From Pedobacter cryoconitis (lineage in GTDB: Bacteria; Bacteroidota; Bacteroidia; Sphingobacteriales; Sphingobacteriaceae): 64,000 nucleotides of DNA. The stretch's first letter is position 1; every line of letters starts with the position of its first letter. The translations under genes were made by a program, and so were the position numbers. The notes beneath the pieces were generated by a model. The model worked only from the letters and a program-made list of their open reading frames with translations, searched no databases and was not told where the DNA came from. The DNA is taken from assembly GCF_014200595.1 (NCBI RefSeq), contig NZ_JACHCG010000001.1, positions 2,480,001 to 2,544,000 on the forward strand. The letters run 5' to 3'. Positions 45,996 to 55,359 of the stretch are shown here, piece by piece.

Positions 45996-46310
45996 TTACC
46001 TGTTTGCTTTTTCAACAATTAACCTAACCCGGCTACCTCTTTGAGGATGCCAGGAAGGGGTAAATTCTATATATCCATAGTCAACAAGATCTTTAATGTT
46101 TTTATGATAGGTAGCTATTGACCTGATGCGTGAAAAACGCATTAACTTTGGCCTGCTTACCTGAAAGGACATTTCCGTCACATTGCTGTCACTGTAATAA
46201 AATAAGGCCATCAGCAGGCTGATATGGCTTGAATAAAAATGGTCTTCTAATGCTATTCGCTCAAAATAACCACTAAGGGCATGTTGCTGTATATGCTGAT
46301 AATTCTTCAT
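45996..46310 (-). CDS. Small winged-helix-like protein of the mobilisation module
   Basis: A 104-residue protein. The middle (VSRPKLMRFSRIRSIATYHKNIKDLVDYGYIEFTP, given as a pattern) follows a winged-helix layout with a C-terminal beta wing rich in Arg (RGSRVRLIVEK). Similar small proteins lie between the HTH_17 gene and btgA-like genes in Bacteroidota elements. It may regulate or assist mobilisation. Gaps to its neighbours are 1-12 bp. Confidence 0.6.
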   Translation of the reverse strand: MKNYQHIQQHALSGYFERIALEDHFYSSHISLLMALFYYSDSNVTEMSFQVSRPKLMRFSRIRSIATYHKNIKDLVDYGYIEFTPSWHPQRGSRVRLIVEKANR

Positions 46311-46311
46311 C

Positions 46312-46572
46312 TTATTCGCCTTTTAATAATTTTTCAATTTCTGCTTTGCTATAGAACATAGTGCCACCGATCTTTCGGTACGGTAAAGTACCGTTGATGC
46401 GAAGGGTCTGTAAAGTTCCGGGCGATATATTTAGCATCTTTCTAACCGCTGCGCTTCTTAGCCAGGCGGTAGTTTCCTGCTGATTCCCCTGTCCGATGAT
46501 CTCCTTCATTTCCTTTAAAAAGTCCGTCTTAAACTCCTTTAAATCTTCCATAGTGATAATGTCCATTTTCAT
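46312..46572 (-). CDS. HTH_17 excisionase-like DNA-binding protein
   Basis: An 86-residue protein. The C-terminal half is a MerR/excisionase-type helix-turn-helix (WLRSAAVRKMLNISPGTLQT, GTLPYRKIGGTMFY, AEIEKLL). Such proteins act as excision factors or regulators in Bacteroidota elements. It is first in the minus-strand module (HTH, winged-helix, BtgA-like, relaxase) and borders the hairpin region. Confidence 0.82.
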   Translation of the reverse strand: MKMDIITMEDLKEFKTDFLKEMKEIIGQGNQQETTAWLRSAAVRKMLNISPGTLQTLRINGTLPYRKIGGTMFYSKAEIEKLLKGE

Positions 46573-47153
46573 AATTGTTCTCCTTAATGTATTTCGTCCT
46601 TTAGTTGGTTAATATTGATGACATTGTATATCTGCATATATGGTATACCCGACAGTATACCATTTATGGCCTCCAAAGGGCTTGCAAAGCCCACAAGTAT
46701 CCCCGGAGGATACTTGAAACCCCTGTAGCGATAGCACAGGGCAAGCAAGTAGGGCCACTGCCCAACTTCCGCTTGCTCAGCCCCTGAAAAGGGGGCTGAC
46801 TGCATAAACCGCCTTTCTACCGCTATAGCTGTCCCCGATAAAGGCCTTACAAGCCCAATAGCTTTCCTCAGTTAAATGGCAGTGTCCGTTGTTTGATCTA
46901 CAAAAACTCCCTATAGATGGTTATATCGATATACTTTAATAGACCCATAGATTCATGTAGATATATAGCCCATTACATAAATAGATATATATTGCTCCCT
47001 TATGATCTGTACACCTGGTACTGCTATTATTACTGATAACTGGCTATTTCGGTATATAGCGATACTGATACCTGACTACGTAGGTGGTGGGGTTTCTTTG
47101 GTAGGGTGAAATTTGGCATTGCCTTGAATTTCTTCCTGCGTTTTCTTCCTGCC
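46573..47153. other. Hairpin-rich non-coding region, candidate oriT
   Basis: 581 bp without a credible gene. Five stem-loops are packed in 46641-46799: TGGTATAC/GTATACCA (46641-46662), GGGCTT/AAGCCC (46678-46692), CAAGTATCC/GGATACTTG (46694-46716), a nested GCAAGC...GCTTGC stem (46741-46776) and TCAGCCCC/GGGGCTGA (46777-46799). The rest (46900-47100) is AT-rich with many ATAT tracts. The position beside the relaxase module suggests the origin of transfer. A 73-codon reading frame across the hairpins is not credible. Confidence 0.6.
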
Positions 47154-47414
47154 TTACTTTATCCAGGTACTCAACTCAGCTATAGAAAAATAAAGTCTTT
47201 TGCCCCGTTTGTTTACAGGAATTTCTTTCCGGCTGACTTTAGTATATAATGTCGGTACAGAAAGACTGAGAAATTCAGCGGCCTGTTTAATTGTCAATAG
47301 ATCAGCATAAGGTGGCGGTACCTTTTGGCTCTCTAATAATAAGTCTTTAATATTGTCCACCTTGTCATGCAGTGCACTGATGGCCTGTGGTAGTTCTTCA
47401 AATGTGTACTTCAT
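47154..47414 (-). CDS. HTH_17 excisionase-like DNA-binding protein
   Basis: An 86-residue protein, a second member of the same type as the gene at 46312. The C-terminal half reads LTIKQAAEFLSLSVPTLYTK, EIPVNKRGKRLYF, AELSTWI. The N-terminal half is a short coiled helix (ISALHDKVDNIKDLL). Such genes in Bacteroidota elements regulate excision and transfer. Confidence 0.85.
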   Translation of the reverse strand: MKYTFEELPQAISALHDKVDNIKDLLLESQKVPPPYADLLTIKQAAEFLSLSVPTLYTKVSRKEIPVNKRGKRLYFSIAELSTWIK

Positions 47415-47502
47415 ATGCAGTATATTTTGTTTTATACTGCAATAGTACTGGCTTGTTTTGTACGGTTACAAGGGGTTAAACCGCGTCCTTACCGTTTCCC
47501 TA

Positions 47503-48333
47503 CTAATATTTACCGTTTCTTTTGTTTCTTGTCGTTGGGAAAACTGTAGGAACTCGATCTATCATTCTGATTTCAATAATTGGTGATTTACAAGGTTTGG
47601 TGTCTTCAGAGATAATAGCGCCAACCCAACCTTCTGTGTATTCTTTCGGAGTCTCCCTTGTACCATAAAGAAAGTTCTTCGCTACCCATTTTTCAAGGTC
47701 AGATTTCAGGCAGCCTGTAATGAGATTGGCTTCAATCAATTGCTTAAAGGCATCCGCAAGCTGGTTGCCATTGCCTCTAAAAATCAACCGATTTGTAAGT
47801 GATTTGCTATCAGAAATTAATGCCGAAAGCTGTATTTGATCCTCCTCGGAAAAATAGGATTTCATTATTTTAAGAAAGTCATTGGCCGACTGTTGATCGA
47901 ATTTGGGCATACCAGCGTCTGCATTATAAGGAATTGTGACTGAAAAATTTGAAAGAGCACAACTGTCGGTCTTCTGGCTAGCTTGCTTAGATTTCCATTC
48001 CTCAAATGTTTCAGCTGGGGTTAATATTGCTTCAACCTCATTGATTAGCTCATTCAGATACTTTTCCCGGATTTTAACAGAATCATTAAGGCTTTCTACA
48101 AATTCATCACCAATAAAAATATCAGTGTGATCGGATTGCAAATTCTTCACTATAAAAAGGTCGTCGAGACGAACGGAAAAAATAAAGTTGCGTGGATATT
48201 CTGCCTGAAGTTCACTGTAATGTTGGTGAAAATTTGTCCAGAATAATTTAAACCTTTCTTTTAACTTTTTAAGTTGCTCTAATTCCCTTTTTAAACTTAT
48301 GTCATTAAGAGATAGCAGGTCTACCAATGCCAT
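47503..48333 (-). CDS. RteC-like hypothetical protein
   Basis: A 276-residue protein. The C-terminal part (residues about 175-250: LTNRLIFRGNGNQLADAFKQ, LEKWVAKNFLY, EGWVGAIIS) follows the pattern of the RteC C-terminal domain, a regulator of excision in CTnDOT-type elements. The N-terminal half is charged and helical and not recognised. The link is by pattern only. It may control the excision-type HTH genes just downstream. Confidence 0.5.
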   Translation of the reverse strand: MALVDLLSLNDISLKRELEQLKKLKERFKLFWTNFHQHYSELQAEYPRNFIFSVRLDDLFIVKNLQSDHTDIFIGDEFVESLNDSVKIREKYLNELINEVEAILTPAETFEEWKSKQASQKTDSCALSNFSVTIPYNADAGMPKFDQQSANDFLKIMKSYFSEEDQIQLSALISDSKSLTNRLIFRGNGNQLADAFKQLIEANLITGCLKSDLEKWVAKNFLYGTRETPKEYTEGWVGAIISEDTKPCKSPIIEIRMIDRVPTVFPTTRNKRNGKY

Positions 48334-48512
48334 GTCTTCAGTACTCTAATTTCGCTTTTATAGCTATATGAATCGTAATACTGAGTTTCATGAACAATAC
48401 TATAGGCAAGCTTACCCTCCTCAAAATTTATTCTAGTTTGCAGTTTCCCTTTAGTAACGATTTTAATATCGAAAGTCTGTATCTTGATTAAGAATAGGGC
48501 TAAGTTCTGCAT
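48321..48512 (-). CDS. Possible small protein upstream of the RteC-like gene
   Basis: A 63-residue frame from the ATG at 48512 overlaps the start of the RteC-like gene by 13 bp, an arrangement typical of translational coupling. The composition (QTRINFEEGKLAYSIVHETQ) looks like real protein, but no family was recognised. It may also be the remnant of a longer N-terminal exon of an older gene. Confidence 0.35.
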   Translation of the reverse strand: MQNLALFLIKIQTFDIKIVTKGKLQTRINFEEGKLAYSIVHETQYYDSYSYKSEIRVLKTWHW

Positions 48513-48631
48513 ATTGTAAAAAGACTTTTGCAAAAAAATCTAACTAAAATACCTAAACTTTCTCAATATATAAAATTCACCAATAGTCTTCCTAACGTGT
48601 ATAATTCAATTGTTATTATTTAACTTGCAAT

Positions 48632-49657
48632 ATGGCATTTAAAACATTATTCTATAGCTGGCAGTCCGACTTAGATCCTGATCAACATCATTATTTGATC
48701 CGTGATGCACTTAAAAGTGCTATCAAGATTATCAATAAAGAGATTGATTTTGAATTGAGTCTTGACAAGGACACGCAAAAGACTAGCGGTAGCCCGGATA
48801 TTGTCGATACAATCTTAAAAAAGATACGTATGGCAGATATTTTTGTAGCCGACGTAACCATTATCAATCCAGGGTACGCTGGAAGAAAAACCCCGAATCC
48901 TAATGTTTTAATTGAACTAGGTTATGCGATAAAAGCTCTTGGATGGGAGCGTATTATTTGCGTGGTAAACACTGATCAATGTCGACCAGAAGACTTGCCT
49001 TTTGACATCCGTAATAACCGCACAAGTACTTATAGTGTAAATAAAGCAGGTGTCAAGGGCGCGGAGAAAAACCTGACTGATATATTTACTATGGCTATAC
49101 GCGCGATTTTAGATGATTATGAAGGTATCTTAGAGAGATTTACCAAGGATGAATATCTGGGACATGATAAGGCCATTTTTGAAAAATTCAACGAGATAGC
49201 CTCGCAGGTTGAGATCTTTGAAAGCTTGGATATTCTTTGCACTTCACTGTCAATCAACAAAACACATTACTATTTATGGAATCTGGTAGAAAATTTTCGT
49301 AAGGGGCTGGAAAATCATTTCCTTAATGTGGAGATTCAGGAAACTTTCGAAGCTTTTGCTGATTTACTAAATAAGATTCATTTATTGGCTGCCCAAAAAT
49401 TATTTCCACAAAATCTATCGGGCATGAAATATATCGCAGAATACGAAACGCAAGGTATCCCAATTACACCTGAGATTCGTTATGAGGTTTATCAGACGCA
49501 CTGGTATAAAATTCCAGATAGTCCGGCTGATGGTGATTGGAATGCCTATGGTATTCGTGTATCTGATCTTCAGACAGAGTTCAACCGACAGACTGAGCAG
49601 ATCGAAGCGGCTTATAAAGCTTTCCGCTTATCCATTAAAAAACATCTTTTAATATAA
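48632..49657 (+). CDS. SWQSD-family TIR/deoxyribosyltransferase-like protein
   Basis: A 341-residue protein. The N-terminal domain begins FYSWQSDLDP (residues 7-16) and continues with SPDIVDTILKKIRMADIFVA (Asp74 follows) and PNPNVLIELGYAIKALGWER (Glu95). This is a Rossmann-like fold in which the Glu in the NVLIELG motif corresponds to the catalytic Glu of TIR-type NADases and nucleoside deoxyribosyltransferases. Residues 150-341 are a helical region of unknown role. It heads a three-gene plus-strand operon (33-bp gap to the next gene). NAD or nucleotide cleavage in phage defence is an inference. Confidence 0.68.
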   Translation: MAFKTLFYSWQSDLDPDQHHYLIRDALKSAIKIINKEIDFELSLDKDTQKTSGSPDIVDTILKKIRMADIFVADVTIINPGYAGRKTPNPNVLIELGYAIKALGWERIICVVNTDQCRPEDLPFDIRNNRTSTYSVNKAGVKGAEKNLTDIFTMAIRAILDDYEGILERFTKDEYLGHDKAIFEKFNEIASQVEIFESLDILCTSLSINKTHYYLWNLVENFRKGLENHFLNVEIQETFEAFADLLNKIHLLAAQKLFPQNLSGMKYIAEYETQGIPITPEIRYEVYQTHWYKIPDSPADGDWNAYGIRVSDLQTEFNRQTEQIEAAYKAFRLSIKKHLLI

Positions 49658-49690
49658 AAAATAGAATCAGAGATCATAAATTGAATATAC

Positions 49691-51682
49691 GTGACTCAAT
49701 TTCCTTCAAGACATCCAAATCATAGTTTGGAATACAAATCGGAACTTTTTTTAAGGAACAAATTACCTACGGAATGGATCATAGATAAACCAACTGATTA
49801 TGGTATCGATTTTAAAATTGAAGTCGTATTAAATGGTGCAGTTAATGGTCAGAATTTTTCAGTTCAGCTAAAAGCACATCAGAAAATAGAAAAAAGAAAA
49901 GGGATTTCGGTCAAATTGGAACGTACTACGGTTAATTTGTATCTGAGTAGATTAGAACCCTTGTTGCTGATATGTTATGTGGCAGAAGATATTGAAGCCT
50001 ATTACTGCTGGTTTAATGAACGATCGGTTGACCTGACAAAAAAAAATAAAACCTTTTCTATTAGTTTTGATTCTTCAAAAAAAGTAAGTGAATTGGACTG
50101 GAATGAAATATCAAGTTACGTCAATACTATTTTTAGCAGAAAGTTTCTACTCCATGCCTTTCCAGAGTTTGACTTTTCGATGATGGGCAAAGGTGAGAAG
50201 GATGCTGCCGCCTATTATCTCAAAAAAGATTATGAAACTGCAAAATTTTTATTCGATAAACTTAATAAAGACAATCCAAATGCTTGCTGGTTGAATTCTA
50301 TTGCAATGTGCCAATATGGGCTCTACCATTATAAAGATGCACTTGCATCGGTGAATGAAGCCCTGGAGATCACCGATCTCTTAGAAATCAAACTGAATAA
50401 GGCGTCAATTTTAGCTGAATACGGGATCGAAGCTAAAAATCGTGCTATGGTTATCGAAGCAAGTGGCATATTCAAGTCTGCAATAGATGAAATTGGAGAG
50501 GCACATCATTATTTTAATTATGCGAATACACTTACCGAACTAGGTCAATACGAAGAGGCAGAAAAACATTATAAAAAGGCACTCGATTTAAATCCAAATT
50601 ATGCTGAATCCTGGAAGAACTTAGGGCATATTTATTCCTTCTACAGAAATCTGGAAAAAGAAATGCAATGTTACAATAATGCATTATCTATCAAACCTGA
50701 TTTGCCACAAGCGTTAATATGTAAGGGAATAGCTTTAATCAAGGATTTGAATAATTTTAATGAAGGCATTTCATATCTTAAGAAAGCATTGGAAGCTGAT
50801 AGTAAACTTTTCCTTAAATATACAAGTGGATATTTTTGGTTTGCTTACGCATATCTTAAAATTAGTGATTATGAGAACGGACTTAGATTCTTGGAAAAAG
50901 GACTTAAACAATATCCTGGTGATCCATATTTACTGAATCTTAAGAGAGACTACTTAAAGGATAATTGGCGAAAAAACATTATGCTGAGAGTTCAAGCGAA
51001 AGAATTCATGTTATACCGTCTTAGACTCCAATCCGACGATACATCGGCCTTAGAATGTCTTTGCAGGATTCTGCTTTATGAGAAAAATAAAACCGCTGCA
51101 TTAGTCCAGCTGACAAAACATACTGTTATTTTCCAGCGTACTCAGATTACGGATATAAAAAACGAATCCTTTGATATAGAGCCCTATTTAAGCTCTTTAT
51201 ATAATTATCATAACTATTGCGAGTTTCGAAACGTGCATCCACTGGAAAAGGATCTTAATAGTCACTTATTTCCTCCGGTTTATATTGAATTCAATGAGTT
51301 AGTCGGATTAAAATTATTTCATGAGTGTTTACAATACATCAAGATTCACAAAAATGATAAATCATTTGAGAAAAATCTCTTTAAACACCTATTTGAGCAA
51401 GCATATCTTTATTATCCGAAAACGGCGCCATATATGATTACCGCTAATGTAAAAGAGCCTGAAGCTTTTGGTGAGCAAATGTGCAATGCTATCATACATA
51501 TTCCTATACTAGCAATGAGAGAGGTAGGACGGATTAATGGGTATCTGAGGATAAAACTTGGATTAGATAGTAAAAAAATGGATGTGGCAATTAAAAACGC
51601 CAACGAAACTGCTGCAAGTAAGAAGATATTTGAGGCTTGTTTGGTTATGATACAAGAACGGTTTAGTTTTTTTTCAAAGTAA
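49691..51682 (+). CDS. DUF4365 nuclease-like protein with TPR array
   Basis: A 663-residue protein with a GTG start. The N-terminal DUF4365 domain has the PD-(D/E)XK pattern: Glu14/Glu18, Asp40 in YGIDFKIEV and Gln59-x-Lys61 in FSVQLKAH. Residues about 165-430 are tetratricopeptide repeats (for example YEEAEKHYKKALDLNPNYAE). The C-terminal 200 residues are helical and unrecognised. It is the second gene of the operon, ending 7 bp before the PIN-like gene. The combination suggests a nuclease controlled by a repeat-based sensor, as in many defence genes. Confidence 0.78.
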   Translation: MTQFPSRHPNHSLEYKSELFLRNKLPTEWIIDKPTDYGIDFKIEVVLNGAVNGQNFSVQLKAHQKIEKRKGISVKLERTTVNLYLSRLEPLLLICYVAEDIEAYYCWFNERSVDLTKKNKTFSISFDSSKKVSELDWNEISSYVNTIFSRKFLLHAFPEFDFSMMGKGEKDAAAYYLKKDYETAKFLFDKLNKDNPNACWLNSIAMCQYGLYHYKDALASVNEALEITDLLEIKLNKASILAEYGIEAKNRAMVIEASGIFKSAIDEIGEAHHYFNYANTLTELGQYEEAEKHYKKALDLNPNYAESWKNLGHIYSFYRNLEKEMQCYNNALSIKPDLPQALICKGIALIKDLNNFNEGISYLKKALEADSKLFLKYTSGYFWFAYAYLKISDYENGLRFLEKGLKQYPGDPYLLNLKRDYLKDNWRKNIMLRVQAKEFMLYRLRLQSDDTSALECLCRILLYEKNKTAALVQLTKHTVIFQRTQITDIKNESFDIEPYLSSLYNYHNYCEFRNVHPLEKDLNSHLFPPVYIEFNELVGLKLFHECLQYIKIHKNDKSFEKNLFKHLFEQAYLYYPKTAPYMITANVKEPEAFGEQMCNAIIHIPILAMREVGRINGYLRIKLGLDSKKMDVAIKNANETAASKKIFEACLVMIQERFSFFSK

Positions 51683-51689
51683 TCTAATA

Positions 51690-53189
51690 ATGTCGAGAAT
51701 ATATTTTGACACGAATGTTTTTAGCAATCTTAGGATTAATAGTTTGCCGCAATATCAGACGTTAAATCAATTAATTGTTGAACGAAAAGATAGATTGAGC
51801 GTTTATTTTTCAATTGGTCATATTAGAGATAAGCGTAAAGACCAGTCTGACTATAAATTTCTGGATTTCGAGTTCATGGAATTTTTAACAGGGGACAATT
51901 ATTTGGCCTATGATCCAATTGAACGTCGTCCTGGCTTTTATCTTGCTACGCCAAAAATGGCTTTTGATGATGATAGTCCGGATAATGAGTATACTTCCGC
52001 AATGAATATATTTGAGCCATCTGAAGATGATGATCAAATGAACGCTTCGTTCAAATCAATGCTTAGGTCAATATTTGAGAACCTTCCTATAGGAATCGAT
52101 AACAGTATATTTGAAAACTTGCCACAAGAGCAAAAGAAACTAGTGTCATCTTTCTTGCCATTAGAAGAGGGAGCTTCCTTTTTAGATCTAATGAACAATA
52201 TGATACAATTTACCGAGGAACTTCATAAGGATAGTAATTTGTACAAGGATCTTAGGACAATGGTTGACAAGGGAATGAACAATGGGCAAATAACATTAAA
52301 CGGAGATATCGATTTTAACGAAGCACTCAAGGATACTGCAATTCAGAAAACCTTTTTTGATTTTATCAAAGATACAATCTACTACAAGGACAAAGATAAG
52401 ATCCCATATTATGATTTCTTTCAATTGGCCTATAATATGCTCGATGTATTAGGTATAAGCAAAGATAAAATCACTAAAAAAAATACCCTAGGGAATCTCC
52501 AGAATGATGGTTATCATTCTTATTTTGCTGGATATTGCGATTATTTTATAACTGACGATAAGACAATAACTTCAAAAGCTAAAGCTTTATATAATCTCCT
52601 CGGCATTAAAACTCAGGTGCTTTCCGTCGACGAATTTAATGAAGTTCTACCAGAGCTTCTCAGCGATAAAAGAGACGATTGGGATTCTTTGTTGAACAAG
52701 CTTGCATGGGATTTTAAAAACGCAGAAAGAAAAGAGCCAATAATTGTAGATGGAGTTATTACATCGAGATTGGGGCGAAATCACAGATATCTTGATTTCT
52801 GTGATTCTGTTATTGAGATTTCATCTAAAGATTGCCGTAAACTAATTGCATTTAAAGGAGACGCACATTCTCTCTCAGACCCAAGCTATAGCGAATGTAA
52901 AAAAATAATTCATTGCGCACTATTAATATTGGGAAATGATGATGAGTTGAAGCTTGAATTTGACTACCAAAAGTTTAATAGTGATACAAATGTGCCTTTA
53001 TCAAGGCAATGGAAAATTAGTGAACAGTTTTCCATTGAACTTAATTTTCATCCTGAGATAAACGGGAAATATGGATTGGCATTTATCTTCCCTCGGATTG
53101 AGAATAAACCAATAGGAAGATGGAGAAAGCTCCAATTAGCTATTATTGAACAATTTCGTAAACTAATATTCAAAAAAAACAATAATTAA
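51690..53189 (+). CDS. PIN-like nuclease with a large insertion
   Basis: A 499-residue protein. The first PIN strand IYFDTNVFS (Asp7) is at the N-terminus. The rest of the active site appears only near residues 273-290: NDGYHSYFAGYCDYFITDDK gives Asp273, His276, Asp284 and Asp289. About 250 residues of helical insertion separate the halves. The C-terminal part (about 335-499) is unrecognised and ends in a basic tail. It probably cuts RNA or DNA. It is the last gene of the TIR-like / DUF4365 operon. Confidence 0.72.
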   Translation: MSRIYFDTNVFSNLRINSLPQYQTLNQLIVERKDRLSVYFSIGHIRDKRKDQSDYKFLDFEFMEFLTGDNYLAYDPIERRPGFYLATPKMAFDDDSPDNEYTSAMNIFEPSEDDDQMNASFKSMLRSIFENLPIGIDNSIFENLPQEQKKLVSSFLPLEEGASFLDLMNNMIQFTEELHKDSNLYKDLRTMVDKGMNNGQITLNGDIDFNEALKDTAIQKTFFDFIKDTIYYKDKDKIPYYDFFQLAYNMLDVLGISKDKITKKNTLGNLQNDGYHSYFAGYCDYFITDDKTITSKAKALYNLLGIKTQVLSVDEFNEVLPELLSDKRDDWDSLLNKLAWDFKNAERKEPIIVDGVITSRLGRNHRYLDFCDSVIEISSKDCRKLIAFKGDAHSLSDPSYSECKKIIHCALLILGNDDELKLEFDYQKFNSDTNVPLSRQWKISEQFSIELNFHPEINGKYGLAFIFPRIENKPIGRWRKLQLAIIEQFRKLIFKKNNN

Positions 53190-53287
53190 TTTGGTGAAAA
53201 TTGTTATTATTTTCAGCTCTTATTTCTTAAAAACCAACTTGCAATTATTTGACAACTTACTTTCCATAAGGATTGCGACCAACGAAA

Positions 53288-55099
53288 TTATTCGTCTTCA
53301 TTTATGATATCTGTGAAGTCAAACTCTAAAAAATCAGTTATTGACCATTCTATATATTCGTCGAAGGATTCCAAGCTGTCAACGGGAGGATTATTAATAT
53401 GATTTAGGTTTATATTAGCATCAGCAATGATCTTATGAAAATTGATCATTCTGGACTCCATATTTTTGTAAAACACTTCATGGTCAGTCTCTCCCTTAAC
53501 TAACTTCTCGTAATTTTCCAGATGTGAGTGCTGTAATTCCTTCTCTTGTATCAAATTATAGATAAGGCTAAGTGTTGTAATGGAAGCATCTGAATGACAT
53601 GTAAAGTCTTCGATCTTATATTTCAGGAATAGACATAGCACTTGTGTTTCAGGATGAGAGATATTCTCACAATAACCGCATACCTTATCCAATATGACAG
53701 TTTTCTTAAGCAAACCATCACCTGCGGTTTTATCTTTGATTTTACCAGCACAACATAAATCTGCATTCCAATTATCAAAAAATTCACGAATATACGCGCT
53801 CCTATATAGCCATGATAAGTGATCCATAGCTAGATTACTTAACGCCAACACATAATTTAGATTTGCTGCAATTTCGATAACCTTAGTAATCCGTTCAAAA
53901 TACTTTTGTTGTATAATCTCCCATTTCTCATATAATCTATCTTTTAGGTAAGATCCACCAAACCAAAATAGATTTGTTAGATTTTTGGTAAAGTCATGGG
54001 TTAGAATAATGAGTTCTATGGAAAGAATTTTTGAGTAGCCAACAATTCGTGCTTGAATGTTGTCTGGTTCTCTCTCAATTATATTAGTAATATTTTTATA
54101 GAGAGTTTTTATTCTTTGCGTAGATGTTCCTTCTTCATCATAAAAAAGCTGACAGGCTTTCTCAATCTCAAGAAATGACCCTAAATCTTTCCCTTCTAAT
54201 AATTTTTTATTTTCAGAATCATAAGTTTCTTCATTTAATATTCCCAACAAATATTTTGCTTGAAGAAGGATATAATTAAGGATTGCTTTTTGATCTGGTT
54301 CAAACGATGACGATTTACGATCGGCTTTTTTAAGATAGTCAATTGCCTTATAAATCTGTGCTTTATGAAAATAAGCCATTCCGCAAACATAATTGAATAT
54401 TGGGGACATCTCCCTACCTCCTAGATATGTGCGTTGCTCTATTTCAATAATCCTTTGAAATTCAAAATCATTTAATAGCCTAAAGCCACAATTTTCAATA
54501 AATGAAAGATTCTGCTCTACGCTGTAGACTTCGTTGTCTTCATCAATCATTATACCTGCACCTAGTTGTTTTCCGGCAGCTGTATTTTTTATGTGAGAAT
54601 TGAGTCTTCTAAGCAATAAACCGTTATGCAATGTATCCTCATAAATAGAATGTATAGCAAGTTCATCAAGATTTTTTGAAAAGTGAAAGGTGTATTTGCG
54701 TGGCAAAGGGGAATTTTGATACTTTTTAATCATTGATTGATAAATTTCTTTTGCATTTGCAAAAAGGAATCTATCCTCACGCTGATCATAAAGTATATAA
54801 TAAGCTGGCATTCCATAGTTTAACAAGTAATTAATATTATTTACCTCTATACCAAATGACAAAGATAAATCTGTATTAGCTTTAATATGACCAGTGGCTT
54901 TCAACTGTATAATAAATCGAAAATTCGTATAATAATCATTTTCCTTAATCTCCACTATCAAATCAACCCCTTTGTCTCTAACTAGTTCATGCCTAATTTC
55001 AAACAGTGAATTATGGAACAATAAAGCCAATTTATTTCTAGAAATTGTTTCTAGACTTTCATTGGAGCTTGATTTAGGTAAAGTTGAGCGATAATCCAT
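53288..55099 (-). CDS. Second DUF4365 protein with helical repeat region
   Basis: A 603-residue protein on the opposite strand, convergent with the PIN-like gene. The N-terminal DUF4365 nuclease pattern is Asp46 (GVDLIVEI, with Glu50) and Gln65-x-Lys67 (FIIQLKATG). The remainder is helical, TPR-like (for example AYFHKAQIYKAIDYLKKAD near residue 245). It has the same architecture as the 49691 protein but little sequence similarity by eye. It contains several Cys near residue 440 (CCAGKI, VCGYCENI). It may be a stand-alone defence gene. Confidence 0.72.
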   Translation of the reverse strand: MDYRSTLPKSSSNESLETISRNKLALLFHNSLFEIRHELVRDKGVDLIVEIKENDYYTNFRFIIQLKATGHIKANTDLSLSFGIEVNNINYLLNYGMPAYYILYDQREDRFLFANAKEIYQSMIKKYQNSPLPRKYTFHFSKNLDELAIHSIYEDTLHNGLLLRRLNSHIKNTAAGKQLGAGIMIDEDNEVYSVEQNLSFIENCGFRLLNDFEFQRIIEIEQRTYLGGREMSPIFNYVCGMAYFHKAQIYKAIDYLKKADRKSSSFEPDQKAILNYILLQAKYLLGILNEETYDSENKKLLEGKDLGSFLEIEKACQLFYDEEGTSTQRIKTLYKNITNIIEREPDNIQARIVGYSKILSIELIILTHDFTKNLTNLFWFGGSYLKDRLYEKWEIIQQKYFERITKVIEIAANLNYVLALSNLAMDHLSWLYRSAYIREFFDNWNADLCCAGKIKDKTAGDGLLKKTVILDKVCGYCENISHPETQVLCLFLKYKIEDFTCHSDASITTLSLIYNLIQEKELQHSHLENYEKLVKGETDHEVFYKNMESRMINFHKIIADANINLNHINNPPVDSLESFDEYIEWSITDFLEFDFTDIINEDE

Positions 55100-55359
55100 A
55101 TAAACAGCTATTTGTTTTTATAAACTTAATAAATAAAATTATTTTTGATTGTGCTAAAACCTAATGGCAATCATTAAGCTTGATTAGATTACCTGATAAT
55201 ATCATTTCAAAACTATCAATATGGCATTTAAGATTGCCCTATGCAAGAATGTAGCATTAATTTTTTAAATTTATTTGTTTTTGTGCGTCTCTTGCCATAC
55301 TCGATTGATAACGAAGTGGTAAGAAATTGCGCAAATATTTAAAATTTAAACTTTACAAG

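Noticed and set aside
46584..46805. 73-codon open frame in the hairpin region
   Set aside because: It runs through five inverted repeats, has no recognisable motif and is better explained by the non-coding structure.
55218..55265. Short frame MAFKIALCKNVALIF, similar at its start to the SWQSD protein (MAFKTLF)
   Set aside because: Only about five residues agree, and there is no further similarity. Judged chance.
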